A DNA stretch of 64,000 nucleotides from Niallia endozanthoxylica (GCF_008710145.1 NZ_VYKL01000022.1:124001-188000), one strand, 5' to 3'. Shown: positions 42,551 through 52,851, numbered from the stretch's first letter. The notes: generated by a model from the letters alone, not told the origin. Program-made: numbers and translations.

Positions 42551-45307
42551 ATGAAATTTAGGACAAAGCTCTATACGAGTATCGGCTTAATTATACTGCT
42601 TATATCTATCAGCGTTATCTATCTAATGAATATGCTTGAACAATCAATGGTTAATATGCATGTTGTTGTGAATGACTTGTATGCTCGAATTGAAATTGCC
42701 GCTGAAATTAAGAGTGGCACCGAGCGATCAAATCGGCTAGGTCGGGAGATTATTGAAAATCAATTATATGAAGATTCAGCAGTGGTTAATAATTGGCAAA
42801 GCTCGAAATTGCAAATCAGCCAAAATATTGAGTTATTGAAGGAAATGGATAAACAGGAAATATCAAAAGAATTAATTGAGAAATATCGAGCACTTCATAA
42901 CTCTAATCTTGAAACCATTCAACAAGTAATAACGATGAAAAAGGTAAGTCAAAGTGTAGAAAATACAGAAGTTCTCTTTAAGGATATAAAGCTTAATCAG
43001 GAAAGAATGCAGCAAATATCCAGTCTTCTCGTTGGATTGCAAGAGCAAGAAATGAAAAATGAACTTTTTAGATCACGGGAAACCTATAATAAAGCTGTTA
43101 CCATTATCTATTTTTATTTAGCTATTAGCCTTTGCTCTGGGGCTGCTCTCATTGTTTTCATTATTAGAAGCATGACGAAGAACCTTAGGAAAGTTGTTAC
43201 AGTTATGGAAAGTGTGAATGATTCTAATGTTGACAATCTGCCAAGGATTGAGGTCTCGACAAAGGATGAAATTGCTTCTATTGCCAATGCTTATAATAAA
43301 ATGGTGGTAGATTTGGAAAATCACAGCCAGCATGAAAGACAGCTGTTGGCCGAGGCCGAGGCGCACAGCTGGCACCAATCGAGAATTGCTGAAATCGTTA
43401 AGATTTATCCTGAAGCAAAGGACATCCGAATGCTGGGTGAATTATTAATGTCAAAGCTTGTGCCAATGGTCGGGGCCAATTTTGGTGCATTTTATTTTAA
43501 GAAACATGATGGTGAAAAAACATTTTTAAAAAGAGTGGCTGGCTATGCCATTACAAATGAGCAGAAGGAATATGAGGTCTTTCAAATGGGAGAGGGGCTT
43601 ATCGGGCAATGCGCGCTGGAAAAGCAGCCGATTCTCTTGAATAAGGTTCCAAAGGAATATATAAAAATTCGTTCAGGAATAGGAGATATACTACCAAGGA
43701 ATAGTATCATTCTGCCTGTTTTATTTGAGAATGAAGTACAGGCTGTTATTGAAATTGCTGCACTCGATACGTTTGAGTTCAGTCATATCATGCTGCTAGA
43801 GGAAGTAGCGGCTACACTCGGAATTACAATTAACAGCATTTCAAACCATATGAAAGCGGAACGACTGCTTCAGGAATCTCAAAGTTTAACAGAAGAACTC
43901 CAAGTCCAATCTGAAGAACTGCAGCTGCAGCAGGAGGAGCTGCGGACAACGAATGAAAAGCTTGAGGAACAATATGCTGCTTCTGAACAAAAGAAAACAG
44001 AGCTGGAGGTTGTTAAGGAAGCTCTTGAAGAAAAGGCTATGCAATTAGAAGTGAATTCAAAATATAAATCAGAATTTCTTGCTAATATGTCCCATGAGCT
44101 TAGAACCCCATTGAATAGTTTACTTATTTTAGCGCAAATCCTTGCTGAGAACGGGGAGGGGAATCTAACAGAGAAACAAAGGGAATATTTAAGTACGATT
44201 TATTCCTCAGGCAATGATTTGCTTCTATTAATCAATGATATTTTAGATTTGGCAAAGGTAGAGTCGGGAAAGTTAGAAATTAGTTATGGCAAAGTGGAGC
44301 TAAAATCTATTAAAGAGCAGCTCATGAGGCAATTTTCTCCACTTGCTGAGCAAAAGGGGTTGGATTTCTATATTCAACTGGAGCCGGATGTACCTTTATA
44401 TTTTTATAATGATGAACATCGATTATTACAAATTGTTAATAATTTGCTATCAAATGCGTTTAAATTCACTGAACGTGGCAGTGTTTCACTTGTTATTCAC
44501 AGCTTGCATATGGGAGACAGCCTGCTGGAAGCAAAGCTCAATAAGGTGGAAGAAAGATTGTTGGCATTTTCTATAATTGATACAGGGATTGGCATACCGC
44601 AGGAAAAACATGCTGCTATATTTGAAGCTTTCAGCCAGGCGGACGGAACAACAAGCCGGAAATATGGCGGAACTGGTTTAGGGTTATCGATTTGTCGAAA
44701 TCTAGCCTCTATGCTGGGCGGCTATATTGAGTTATCAAGTGTAGAAGGTGAAGGAAGCAAATTTACACTCTATCTGCCTGTGCAACAAACAGATAGAGAA
44801 ATAGACCTGCTGCCCCATGTTAAGGAAGCTGCAGCTGCTATTGAGAATAACTATGATTCCATTCATGACTTGAATCAAGCAACAGAAGAGAATAGCAGTC
44901 AAGAGGCCGAAGAGCATTCTGCTTTAAGAAATAAAAAGGTTCTTATTGTTGATGACGATATTCGAAATGTTTATGCCTTAACCATTGCGCTTGAGAAAGC
45001 TGAAATGGAAATAATTGAAGCGGAAAATGGCTATGAAGGGATTGAAGTGCTGCTTGCAAATCCTGATACAGATATCATTCTAATGGATATTATGATGCCT
45101 GAAATGGATGGTTTTGAGGCAATTAGAAGAATACGACAATTACGTGAGTTCGAAACATTACCGATTATTGCGTTAACGGCTAAAGCGATGAAAAAAAGCA
45201 GAGAAGACTGTCTAGCTGCAGGAGCCAATGATTACATTAGTAAGCCTCTGAACATTGATCAATTATTTTCACTCATGAATGTATGGTTATATAAAAAGAG
45301 AGGATAA
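42551..45307 (+). CDS. Hybrid sensor kinase (TM-HAMP-GAF-HisKA-HATPase-REC)
   Basis: This 918-residue membrane kinase has two membrane segments (about 7-27 and 180-206) around an extracytoplasmic helical sensor. HAMP, a GAF domain (about 285-430), a long coiled coil, HisKA with His515, an HATPase domain and a C-terminal receiver with Asp846 follow. ATG 42551 follows GGAGG; an ATG at 42521 has none. It heads a signalling cluster with CheR, a response-regulator kinase and a periplasmic-type binding protein. The latter might provide ligand input. The output regulator is not obvious. Confidence 0.87.
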   Translation: MKFRTKLYTSIGLIILLISISVIYLMNMLEQSMVNMHVVVNDLYARIEIAAEIKSGTERSNRLGREIIENQLYEDSAVVNNWQSSKLQISQNIELLKEMDKQEISKELIEKYRALHNSNLETIQQVITMKKVSQSVENTEVLFKDIKLNQERMQQISSLLVGLQEQEMKNELFRSRETYNKAVTIIYFYLAISLCSGAALIVFIIRSMTKNLRKVVTVMESVNDSNVDNLPRIEVSTKDEIASIANAYNKMVVDLENHSQHERQLLAEAEAHSWHQSRIAEIVKIYPEAKDIRMLGELLMSKLVPMVGANFGAFYFKKHDGEKTFLKRVAGYAITNEQKEYEVFQMGEGLIGQCALEKQPILLNKVPKEYIKIRSGIGDILPRNSIILPVLFENEVQAVIEIAALDTFEFSHIMLLEEVAATLGITINSISNHMKAERLLQESQSLTEELQVQSEELQLQQEELRTTNEKLEEQYAASEQKKTELEVVKEALEEKAMQLEVNSKYKSEFLANMSHELRTPLNSLLILAQILAENGEGNLTEKQREYLSTIYSSGNDLLLLINDILDLAKVESGKLEISYGKVELKSIKEQLMRQFSPLAEQKGLDFYIQLEPDVPLYFYNDEHRLLQIVNNLLSNAFKFTERGSVSLVIHSLHMGDSLLEAKLNKVEERLLAFSIIDTGIGIPQEKHAAIFEAFSQADGTTSRKYGGTGLGLSICRNLASMLGGYIELSSVEGEGSKFTLYLPVQQTDREIDLLPHVKEAAAAIENNYDSIHDLNQATEENSSQEAEEHSALRNKKVLIVDDDIRNVYALTIALEKAEMEIIEAENGYEGIEVLLANPDTDIILMDIMMPEMDGFEAIRRIRQLREFETLPIIALTAKAMKKSREDCLAAGANDYISKPLNIDQLFSLMNVWLYKKRG

Positions 45308-45336
45308 CATACAACAAAGAGAGGATAACATACAAC
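45295..45336 (+). repeat. 21-bp tandem duplication across stop codon and RBS
   Basis: Two perfect 21-base units lie at 45295-45315 and 45316-45336. Each contains the AGAGAGG site and the TAA. The first holds the stop of the hybrid kinase, the second the ribosome-binding site of the next gene. The duplication separates two genes that may once have been closer or overlapping. Confidence 0.85.
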
Positions 45337-45337
45337 A

Positions 45338-46186
45338 ATGACTGAAAAGATTCAGGAACAAAAGAAATATGAAGAAATTGAGAAAATAGAGATTGATTTA
45401 TTGCTTGAAGCTATTTATCGGCTTTATGGCTATGATTTTAGAAATTATGCGGATTCCTTTATTGAAAGGAGAATAGCTAATCGAGTTCAGAAGGAGAAAC
45501 TGACAAGTATTTCTGCTCTCCAGGAAAAAATCCTTCGTGATTCTACTGTCATGAGGAAGTTATTCTCCGACTTTTCTATAAATGTTACCGAGATGTTTCG
45601 CGATCCTCCGTTTTTTAAGTCTTTCCGAGAAAATATCATTCCTATCATAAGGGAGTATACAAATATTCGGATTTGGCATGTCGGCTGCTCAACGGGTGAA
45701 GAAGTGTATTCAATGGCTATTCTATTACAGGAAGAAGGTCTTTATGAAAAAGCAATGATCTATGCTACTGATATAAATGCGAGAATACTAGAACGAGCGA
45801 AAAAAGGAACGTTTTCTTTAGCACATATGCAGCAGTACACGAAAAATTATATGGAAGCCGGAGGAACACGAGCTTTCTCAGAGTATTACAAGGCAGTGGG
45901 AGAACAGGTTGTTTTCGATCCGCTTTTGCAAAAGAATATTGTCTTTGCTGAACATAACTTAGTGACAGACTCATCGTTTCATGAGTTTGATATTATTATT
46001 TGTCGTAATGTCTTAATCTACTTTAATAAAACATTGCAAGATGAAGTTCACAAGCTTTTATATGAAAGTCTAAGCTTATCTGGTTTTCTTGGTCTAGGTA
46101 AGAGAGAGGGGATTAGATTTACTACGTATGGAAAATGTTATGAAGAATTCGACACAGCTGAAAAGATATACCGAAAAATTCAATAG
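45338..46186 (+). CDS. CheR-type SAM-dependent methyltransferase
   Basis: This 282-residue protein matches CheR. The N-terminal helical part has the RIANRVQKEKL segment, and the SAM-binding motif is HVGCSTGEEVYSMA. Later FDIIICRNVLIYF and the family C-terminus are present. CheR methylates glutamates of chemoreceptors. Here no receptor or CheB gene adjoins it; similar kinase-linked CheR proteins are found in non-motility signalling. Its 3' end overlaps the next gene by up to 59 bases. Confidence 0.87.
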   Translation: MTEKIQEQKKYEEIEKIEIDLLLEAIYRLYGYDFRNYADSFIERRIANRVQKEKLTSISALQEKILRDSTVMRKLFSDFSINVTEMFRDPPFFKSFRENIIPIIREYTNIRIWHVGCSTGEEVYSMAILLQEEGLYEKAMIYATDINARILERAKKGTFSLAHMQQYTKNYMEAGGTRAFSEYYKAVGEQVVFDPLLQKNIVFAEHNLVTDSSFHEFDIIICRNVLIYFNKTLQDEVHKLLYESLSLSGFLGLGKREGIRFTTYGKCYEEFDTAEKIYRKIQ

Positions 46187-47726
46187 TACCCTTCCTCAAA
46201 AGGTGAATATTTTAATGGTGGATGATCATCCGGAAAATCTATTAGCGCTAGAGGCTGTGCTTTCATCACCGGATTATCATTTAGTCAGTGCTACTTCTGG
46301 GCAGAAAGCATTGAAGCACCTTATTAATCAGGAATTTGCAGTTATTTTACTGGACGTTCAAATGCCGGGATTAAATGGTTTTGAAACGGCTAAGCTGATT
46401 CGGGCGAGGGAGAAAACAAAGCATACACCGATTATTTTTCTGACGGCTATTAGCCAGGAAAACCAACATGTCCAGCTTGGGTATGAGGTTGGAGGAATCG
46501 ATTATATATTTAAACCATTTCAACCGGAAACATTGAAAAAGAAAATAGAAAAATTTGTTGAAATCTACCAAAAGCATAAAGAAAAGATTTATCTAAACGA
46601 GCGGCAGCATATAATCGAGCTTGAAAAAAAGGTAGAGGAACGTACGTTAGAGCTTCTATCTACAAATGAAAAGCTGCAGCAGGAAATTGCAGAGAGAAAG
46701 AAGATTACTGACCATCTGTTTGTTTCACAGGAACGGTTTCGCAAAATATTTGAATCTAGTCCTAACCTGATGGCGATTGTATCGTTAGAGGATGGAATCT
46801 ATCTCGACGTTAATGCGAGTTGGTTACAATTTACGGGATATCAGTACAATGAATTGTATAATCAAAAAATGAATTTCGAGGACTTTATGGAGGAAGCAAA
46901 CGGTCAAGTGATTCATTTAGGAGATCCTATTCGTAATATTAAAATTCAATACAAAACAAAAAACGGAGAATTGCGGGCCGGTTTGTTGTCATCAGAATTA
47001 ATTGATATTGACCCGGAACCTTGTGTATTGTTTGTTTTGACAGATATTACAGAAAGAGACCTTTTAGAAAAAGGGTTAACCCGATTGGATCGATTAAATT
47101 TAATTGGTGAAATGGCGGCCGGAATTGCTCATGAAATTCGTAATCCGATGACAACTGTTTACGGGTTTTTACAAATAGCTAAGACGAATGAGGTATCAAA
47201 AGACATCATTGAACTGATGCTGGATGAATTAAACCGGGCTAACTCTATTATTACCGAGTTTTTAAATTTAGCTAAGAATAAAGTCAGCTATAAAAAGAAG
47301 CATCAAATAAACTCCATTATTGAGGCTTTATTTCCATTGATTCAGGCAGAAGCCCTTAGAGCGAATAAACAGGTCGTTTTAGATTTACAGCCATGTTCTG
47401 AGATTTTCATAGATGAGAAGGAAATTCGTCAATTAATCTTAAATATGGCTTTAAATGGGCTGGATGCTATGACGTCAGGAGGAAAGCTGACGATTACAAC
47501 CTTTGCAAAAGAACAAACAGTCATATTAAACATAAAAGATCAGGGAACAGGAATCAGCCCTGAAGTGTTGGAAAAGATAGGTACTCCGTTTTTTACGACT
47601 AAGGATAACGGTACCGGGCTTGGACTAGCGATTTGCTATAGTATTGCTAAGCGTCATCAGGCAGAAATTGAGATTAAAACTGGACATAGCGGGACGACCT
47701 TTTCCATTACGTTTCTCGCCGATTAA
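46128..47726 (+). CDS. Response regulator-PAS-histidine kinase
   Basis: This protein of up to 532 residues has an N-terminal receiver (MVDDHPENLLALEAVL; phospho-acceptor in VILLDVQMPGLNGF), a coiled coil, a PAS domain (about 195-305), HisKA with AGIAHEIRNPMTTVYGFLQ and an HATPase domain. The start is uncertain: ATG 46128 lies inside the CheR gene, while ATG 46215 follows AAAGGTG well but would cut into the receiver's first strand. It may accept phosphate from the hybrid kinase upstream. Confidence 0.83.
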   Translation: MENVMKNSTQLKRYTEKFNSTLPQKVNILMVDDHPENLLALEAVLSSPDYHLVSATSGQKALKHLINQEFAVILLDVQMPGLNGFETAKLIRAREKTKHTPIIFLTAISQENQHVQLGYEVGGIDYIFKPFQPETLKKKIEKFVEIYQKHKEKIYLNERQHIIELEKKVEERTLELLSTNEKLQQEIAERKKITDHLFVSQERFRKIFESSPNLMAIVSLEDGIYLDVNASWLQFTGYQYNELYNQKMNFEDFMEEANGQVIHLGDPIRNIKIQYKTKNGELRAGLLSSELIDIDPEPCVLFVLTDITERDLLEKGLTRLDRLNLIGEMAAGIAHEIRNPMTTVYGFLQIAKTNEVSKDIIELMLDELNRANSIITEFLNLAKNKVSYKKKHQINSIIEALFPLIQAEALRANKQVVLDLQPCSEIFIDEKEIRQLILNMALNGLDAMTSGGKLTITTFAKEQTVILNIKDQGTGISPEVLEKIGTPFFTTKDNGTGLGLAICYSIAKRHQAEIEIKTGHSGTTFSITFLAD

Positions 47727-47777
47727 TAAGAGGTTGACAGGGTTCAGATTGTTCACCATGAAGAAGGGAGGTATAGA

Positions 47778-48734
47778 ATGACTGTTATTCGTAAACGACT
47801 TCTCTTATCATTATTTACTCTCGTTGTCCTATTGGCAGGGATATTCGTCTATCGACAAGTGTTTAAGGAGAAGCCAAAGGTTATTGTTGTGGTAAAAGAA
47901 GAAGAATTAGAATTTTGGGAAATCGTCACAGCTGGAGCAGACAAAGGGTTTGAGGATTTTGGGATAGATGGAAAAGTTCTTGCACCGAAGAATGGACTGC
48001 CAGAGGAACAAAATAAAATATTAGACAGTGCTCTAAAAGAAAATCCTGATTTATTAATTGTCTCACCTTTGGGTACAGGGGTTATTCCAAAATTAGAAAA
48101 GTATGTTGACAGAAACATACCGGTATTACTCATGGATTCGAATGCGCCATGGGAACATAAAACCGCTTATATCGGAACAGATAATCGTATATTAGGGGAG
48201 AAGGCGGGAATCCTAATGGCTTCAGAACTCCAGCCTGGTGAAAAGGTTGCCCTTATTGGAAGACGGGAGTCCTTTGCTGAAATGGACCGATTGATAGGTG
48301 CTAGAAAAAGCTTAGAAGCAGCGGGGATTCAAATTGCAGGAGAATATGGAGATTTGCCTCTCGGGAATAAAATCAATCAAGAAGTCAAAAAATTAATGGC
48401 AGATATCATTAAGGAACACCCTGATCTTAAAGGAGTTATCACGACAACGGATTATTTGGCTCTTCCAGCATTAGATAGCATTTACGAGCATGGTCTTGAA
48501 TTACCGGTAACCGGAACCGATGGTATCAGGGACATGCTTAAAAATATTAAGGAGGGAAAACTCTCCATTTCAGTATCGCAAAACCCATATGATATGGGGT
48601 ATATAAGTATTGAAACAGCAGATAAAGTGCTAAGAGGCGAGAGGATAAAACAGAATATAGATAGTGGAGTAGATATTATTACAAAAAGTAATGCTGAGCA
48701 GCGCCTGGAATTTTATAATAATATATTAAAATGA
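47778..48734 (+). CDS. Membrane-anchored sugar-type periplasmic binding protein
   Basis: This 318-residue protein has one N-terminal membrane segment (about 8-24) without a lipobox and a type I periplasmic-binding fold (Peripla_BP_4, RbsB-like) with GTDGIRDMLKNIKEGKLSISVSQNP. No ABC permease or ATPase is encoded nearby. In this cluster it probably acts as an extracytoplasmic ligand receptor for the hybrid kinase rather than in import. AAGGGAGG precedes the start. Confidence 0.82.
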   Translation: MTVIRKRLLLSLFTLVVLLAGIFVYRQVFKEKPKVIVVVKEEELEFWEIVTAGADKGFEDFGIDGKVLAPKNGLPEEQNKILDSALKENPDLLIVSPLGTGVIPKLEKYVDRNIPVLLMDSNAPWEHKTAYIGTDNRILGEKAGILMASELQPGEKVALIGRRESFAEMDRLIGARKSLEAAGIQIAGEYGDLPLGNKINQEVKKLMADIIKEHPDLKGVITTTDYLALPALDSIYEHGLELPVTGTDGIRDMLKNIKEGKLSISVSQNPYDMGYISIETADKVLRGERIKQNIDSGVDIITKSNAEQRLEFYNNILK

Positions 48735-48748
48735 TCTTATTTTCTTTT

Positions 48749-48782
48749 AAAGTCCCCATGTTATGTGAGGGACTATTTTTTT
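48749..48782 (+). terminator. Terminator after binding-protein gene
   Basis: AGTCCC (48751-48756) pairs with GGGACT (48769-48774), followed by a long T tract. Confidence 0.75.
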
Positions 48783-48854
48783 ACTTTAGAGTTGATATAG
48801 TACATTTTAAATATGTAATCTAAAGAAAAAATAAACTGAAAAGTGGGGAAGAGT

Positions 48855-50171
48855 ATGTTAGAGCTTGCTGATAAATATCCAATCATTTCAGACATGCAAA
48901 AAGGTCAGGAGGTTATTTGGTTTAACCCTAAGATTAATTGTGATGAAACAATTGACCTTACAGATGCAGATATTGAAGATGCACGTCAAAGAGTTGAGCG
49001 ATTTGCCCCGTATCTAAAAAAGGTATTTCCTGAAACAGCCGAAAATCAAGGAATCATTGAATCGGCGTTACAGGAGACTCCAAGGATGAAGGCTGCTCTT
49101 GAAACCTATTATGAAAAAGAGCTGGAAGGAAGGTTGTTTGTAAAATGTGATAGTCACCTTCCCATTTCTGGATCTATTAAAGCAAGAGGCGGTATTTATG
49201 AGGTATTATTTTTTGCGGAAAAGATTGCCCTTGAGGAAGGAGACTTAACCATCGCAGACGACTATTCGATTCTAGCCGGTGACAAATACAAGCAGCTTTT
49301 TTCGAACTATTCCGTATCAGTAGGGTCTACAGGGAACCTTGGTTTAAGTATTGGGATTATAAGTGCAAAGCTCGGTTTCAATGTAACGGTACATATGTCT
49401 GCTGATGCAAGACAGTGGAAAAAGGATTTACTGCGAGAAAAAGGAGTCATTGTAATTGAGTATGAAGTCGATTATGAAAAAGCTGTAGAGGAAGGCAGAA
49501 AACAAGCGAGTCAAAATCCGAACTGTCATTTTATCGATGATGAAAACTCTAAAATTCTCTTCTTGGGATATGCGGTTGCAGCTAAGCGGGTTGAATCTCA
49601 ATTGAAAGAACGGAATATCACAGTTGATGCAGAGCACCCATTATTTGTTTATCTGCCTTGCGGAGTGGGAGGAGGGCCAGGAGGGGTAGCCTTTGGACTC
49701 AAACAAATATATGGCGAGCATGTTCATTGCTTTTTTGCCGAACCTGTTCAGGCACCGTGCATGCTGTTAGGGGTGATGACAGGGCTGCAAAATAAAATTT
49801 CTGTTCAGGATATTGGATTGACGGGAAGAACAGCCGCAGATGGTTTGGCAGTGGGCAGGGCATCAGGCTTTGTGGGTGAGGTTGTCGGCAAGAGGCTGGA
49901 TGGCATTTTCACGGTAGAGGATAACCAGCTTTTTCAATTTCTCTCTTTATTAGCAAAGGAAGAACACATTGAAATTGAACCTTCAGCAGCAGCGGGATTT
50001 CCCGGATATTTTTATACCCAAAATAACCAGAACTATTATAACCGAATCGGCCGGCAGGCAATGAATCAATCAACCCATATTGTCTGGGCAACAGGAGGAA
50101 GTATGGTGCCAAAGGATGAAATGAAGGGATATATTGAAAAAGGGAATATATTGAGAAAGGATCAATCATAA
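48855..50171 (+). CDS. dsdA: D-serine ammonia-lyase (D-serine dehydratase)
   Basis: This 438-residue PLP-dependent fold-type II enzyme converts D-serine to pyruvate and ammonia. The PLP lysine is Lys109 in SGSIKARGG, and the phosphate-binding loop is [23 protein letters not shown] and [10 protein letters not shown] are also typical. The length is normal for DsdA. ATG 48855 is chosen over GTG 48843 because GGGGAAG lies between them. It is a single gene without a dsdC or transporter neighbour. Confidence 0.92.
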   Translation: MLELADKYPIISDMQKGQEVIWFNPKINCDETIDLTDADIEDARQRVERFAPYLKKVFPETAENQGIIESALQETPRMKAALETYYEKELEGRLFVKCDSHLPISGSIKARGGIYEVLFFAEKIALEEGDLTIADDYSILAGDKYKQLFSNYSVSVGSTGNLGLSIGIISAKLGFNVTVHMSADARQWKKDLLREKGVIVIEYEVDYEKAVEEGRKQASQNPNCHFIDDENSKILFLGYAVAAKRVESQLKERNITVDAEHPLFVYLPCGVGGGPGGVAFGLKQIYGEHVHCFFAEPVQAPCMLLGVMTGLQNKISVQDIGLTGRTAADGLAVGRASGFVGEVVGKRLDGIFTVEDNQLFQFLSLLAKEEHIEIEPSAAAGFPGYFYTQNNQNYYNRIGRQAMNQSTHIVWATGGSMVPKDEMKGYIEKGNILRKDQS

Positions 50172-50265
50172 GGCATCCCGTTTGACTTGCCCACTCATTG
50201 GACATCTCTCCCGCATATTCTACAAAAGGTAAGAAAAATTTAAAAGAAAAGGGAGAGGTATGATT

Positions 50266-50544
50266 ATGATGGATCCAAGGCAATTTGGCGGACATCACGG
50301 TGGTCATCATGGAGGACATCACGGAGGACATCACCACGGTCACCATCACCATGGCCACCATCATCATGGTCACCATCATGGTGGATATTATGGATCTGGT
50401 GCACCATTTGTTGGGGGACTATTAGGGGGGCTGACTCTGGGAGCATTGGCAAATCCGGGAGTTGGCTACGGAGGCTATCCATACCCAGCCCCATATCCAT
50501 ATCCAACACAATACAATCCGTATGCTGGATACCCGTACTACTAA
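50266..50544 (+). CDS. Histidine/glycine-rich small protein
   Basis: This protein of about 92 residues begins MMDPRQFGGHHGG and consists of GGHH and HHHHG repeats to about residue 39. A glycine-rich hydrophobic stretch and a Pro-Tyr-rich tail (YPYPAPYPYP) follow. The histidine tract suggests binding of nickel, zinc or copper. Similar His/Gly/Tyr-rich proteins occur in spore coats of Bacillus; this is a guess. GGGAGAGG fits ATG 50266 better than ATG 50260. Confidence 0.78.
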   Translation: MMDPRQFGGHHGGHHGGHHGGHHHGHHHHGHHHHGHHHGGYYGSGAPFVGGLLGGLTLGALANPGVGYGGYPYPAPYPYPTQYNPYAGYPYY

Positions 50545-50568
50545 GGTTTAATTAATACCCTTATAGAA

Positions 50569-50616
50569 ATCCCCTCTTTATTCAGTTATACAATTGAATA
50601 AGGAGGGGATATTTAT
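50569..50616. terminator. Bidirectional terminator
   Basis: ATCCCCTCTTTATTCA (50569-50584) pairs with TGAATAAGGAGGGGAT (50595-50610), with one G-T pair, between convergent genes. Confidence 0.85.
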
Positions 50617-50618
50617 TT

Positions 50619-51833
50619 CTAAAAAACCTTTCTTTTTTGAAGGATGTGGATAGTTGTATTTGATGTGCTGCATTTAATGATTAGAATAAATCCTGCCGCT
50701 AATAGACTGCAAAGAAAGGCTATGATTCCTATCCAAGAGAAGTGATTCCAGAAATAACCTCCCAACGTGCCGACAAAAGAAGAACCTAAATAATAAAATA
50801 GTAAATAAAGTGAAGAGGCCTGCGCCTTATTTTCTTTAGCATGTTCGGTTACTAAGGCACTGACAATCGAATGGGCCGCAAAGAAGCCAAATGTAAATAT
50901 GGAGATACCGATAATCTTAACAATTAAATGAGGAAACAGAGTGATAACTGTCCCTGTAATGGTAATCATAAATGACATTTTTAGGACCAAGTATGTTCCA
51001 TATTGCTTTGCTTTCTTGCCCATATAAATGGAACTAAAGGTACCAAATAAATACACGATAAAAATAAGACCAATGATGGTTTGACTTAAGTTAAATGGCG
51101 GCTGCATGAGGGAGAAACCGATATAATTGTACATGGTTACAAAACTTCCCATTAATAAAAAGCCAAGAATAAATAAATAGTTAATATTTTTATTCAACAG
51201 ATGCATTTTATAGGATGGCCATATGGATTTCCATTCTACTTTTCTTTGAACAGGAGTACTTGATGCAGGAAGGGTATACCAAAAGAAAAGACTTAATCCT
51301 AGTGAGATAACCCCAATAGCGGCAAAAGCCAGTCTCCACGAAAATAGATCTGTTAATAAACCGGTGAAAAGTCTGCCGGTCATCCCTCCAATACTTGATC
51401 CGGAAATATAAAAACCCATAATCATCACACTGTCTTTAGGACTGAATTCTTTGCCAATAAAGGCCATTGCAATGGAGGGAACACCTGCAACAAAAATTCC
51501 TAGTAACGCTCTAAGAATTAATAACATCATAAAACTATTGCTCAAGGATGTTAAGATCCCAAGAATAGAGGTGAGAACCATCGAAATGACCATGATTCTT
51601 TTCATCCCTATTTTCTCAGAGAGAGTGGCGGCCGCTAACATCGAAAAGGAGAGTAAACCGGTCGTAAATGATAATGTTAGACTGGCAGCCGGTGCAGAAA
51701 CATGAAAATCCTTTGAAAAGAGCGGTAATGTTGGCTGAACAGTATAGATAGCAGCAAACGTTACGAGACCTGCAATGAGAAAGGCAAGCTTTGCCCGTTT
51801 AAATTCCTTTGTACCTGCTTGAATCAAATTCAT
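50619..51833 (-). CDS. MFS transporter, YnfM-like
   Basis: This 404-residue MFS protein has twelve membrane segments and begins with an AAIYTVQPTLPLFSKDF region typical of the YnfM/YgaY branch. The loop motif LSEKIGMKR is present. It is divergent from the LysR gene at 51958, a common arrangement in which the regulator controls the transporter. Efflux of a small compound is the likely role. The substrate is unknown. Confidence 0.85.
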   Translation of the reverse strand: MNLIQAGTKEFKRAKLAFLIAGLVTFAAIYTVQPTLPLFSKDFHVSAPAASLTLSFTTGLLSFSMLAAATLSEKIGMKRIMVISMVLTSILGILTSLSNSFMMLLILRALLGIFVAGVPSIAMAFIGKEFSPKDSVMIMGFYISGSSIGGMTGRLFTGLLTDLFSWRLAFAAIGVISLGLSLFFWYTLPASSTPVQRKVEWKSIWPSYKMHLLNKNINYLFILGFLLMGSFVTMYNYIGFSLMQPPFNLSQTIIGLIFIVYLFGTFSSIYMGKKAKQYGTYLVLKMSFMITITGTVITLFPHLIVKIIGISIFTFGFFAAHSIVSALVTEHAKENKAQASSLYLLFYYLGSSFVGTLGGYFWNHFSWIGIIAFLCSLLAAGFILIIKCSTSNTTIHILQKRKVF

Positions 51834-51957
51834 GGCAATCCCTCATTTCCATTCATTACATATGATTCTTTACTATACGCTGTGATATCTTATGTGTCTA
51901 ATTTATAATAATCATAAGTACCATGCGTTTTTGTTATGAACAGGAGAGGGCGATAGT

Positions 51958-52851
51958 ATGGAATGGCATCAGTTAGAAAATTTTATTGCTGTAGCAAAAC
52001 ATAAGCATTTTACAAAAGCTGCGAAGCATCAATCCATTTCACAGCCAGCCTTAAGCCGATCCATCATAAAGTTGGAACAGGAATTAGGCGTACCGCTGTT
52101 TTTTCGTGATGGAAAAACCGTACGGCTGACTAGATATGGTGAACTCTTTTTAAGAAAAGCACAGCAGGCACAAGTAGCCATTCAAGAAGGGATTGAGGAG
52201 ATACAGGAAAAAGTCGCAGTAGATACAGGGGAAATATCCGTTGCTTTTCTACATACACTAGGACCGCATTTAATTCCAAATCTTATTGCAAGTTATAAAA
52301 AACTATATCCAAATATCACTTTTCAGCTTTATCAAGGTGCGAATGATTATGTACTGAGCCAGGTTGAAAAAGGAATTGCGGATATGTGTTTATCTGTACC
52401 GAGGGCTCAAAACGACCGGATTCAATCAATGGTTTTACGTACAGAAAAGTTATATGTAGCCGTTCCAAAGAATCATAAGCTTGCCCATCAAACGTCTGTT
52501 TCGTTTAAGAGTTTAAAAGAGGAAGAATTTATTTGCTTTAAAAAGGGGTTCGGACTACGCTATATTTTTGATGAAATGTGTTCTCATTTAAATATGAATC
52601 CAACCATCACCTTTGAAGGAGAGGAAGCCGCAACCGTTGCTGGTTTTGTCATGAAAGAGCTTGGTATAACAGTGCTGCCAAAAATCGGTGATATGATGTT
52701 TGATAATCTCTGTTTTCTTGAAATTTCGGATTATCCCTGTCAAAGAAGGATTGCATTGTCTACTTTATCGGACCTGACGTTGTCTCCTGCAGCGAAAAGG
52801 TTTAAGTCATTTGTGATTGAAAATTTTTCAACCTTTGATATGGAACAGTAA
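51958..52851 (+). CDS. LysR-family regulator
   Basis: This 297-residue LysR protein has the N-terminal HTH (MEWHQLENFIAVAKHKHFTKAA, ISQPALSRSIIKLE) and a substrate-binding domain (about 90-290). It is divergent from the YnfM-like transporter, with 124 bases between them, and probably regulates it. The ribosome-binding site is AGGAGAGGG. Confidence 0.9.
   Translation: MEWHQLENFIAVAKHKHFTKAAKHQSISQPALSRSIIKLEQELGVPLFFRDGKTVRLTRYGELFLRKAQQAQVAIQEGIEEIQEKVAVDTGEISVAFLHTLGPHLIPNLIASYKKLYPNITFQLYQGANDYVLSQVEKGIADMCLSVPRAQNDRIQSMVLRTEKLYVAVPKNHKLAHQTSVSFKSLKEEEFICFKKGFGLRYIFDEMCSHLNMNPTITFEGEEAATVAGFVMKELGITVLPKIGDMMFDNLCFLEISDYPCQRRIALSTLSDLTLSPAAKRFKSFVIENFSTFDMEQ

Noticed and set aside
50285..50400. 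Short DNA repeats resembling a CRISPR array
   Set aside because: The repeats are in-frame GGHH codons of the His-rich protein. There are no spacers of constant length.
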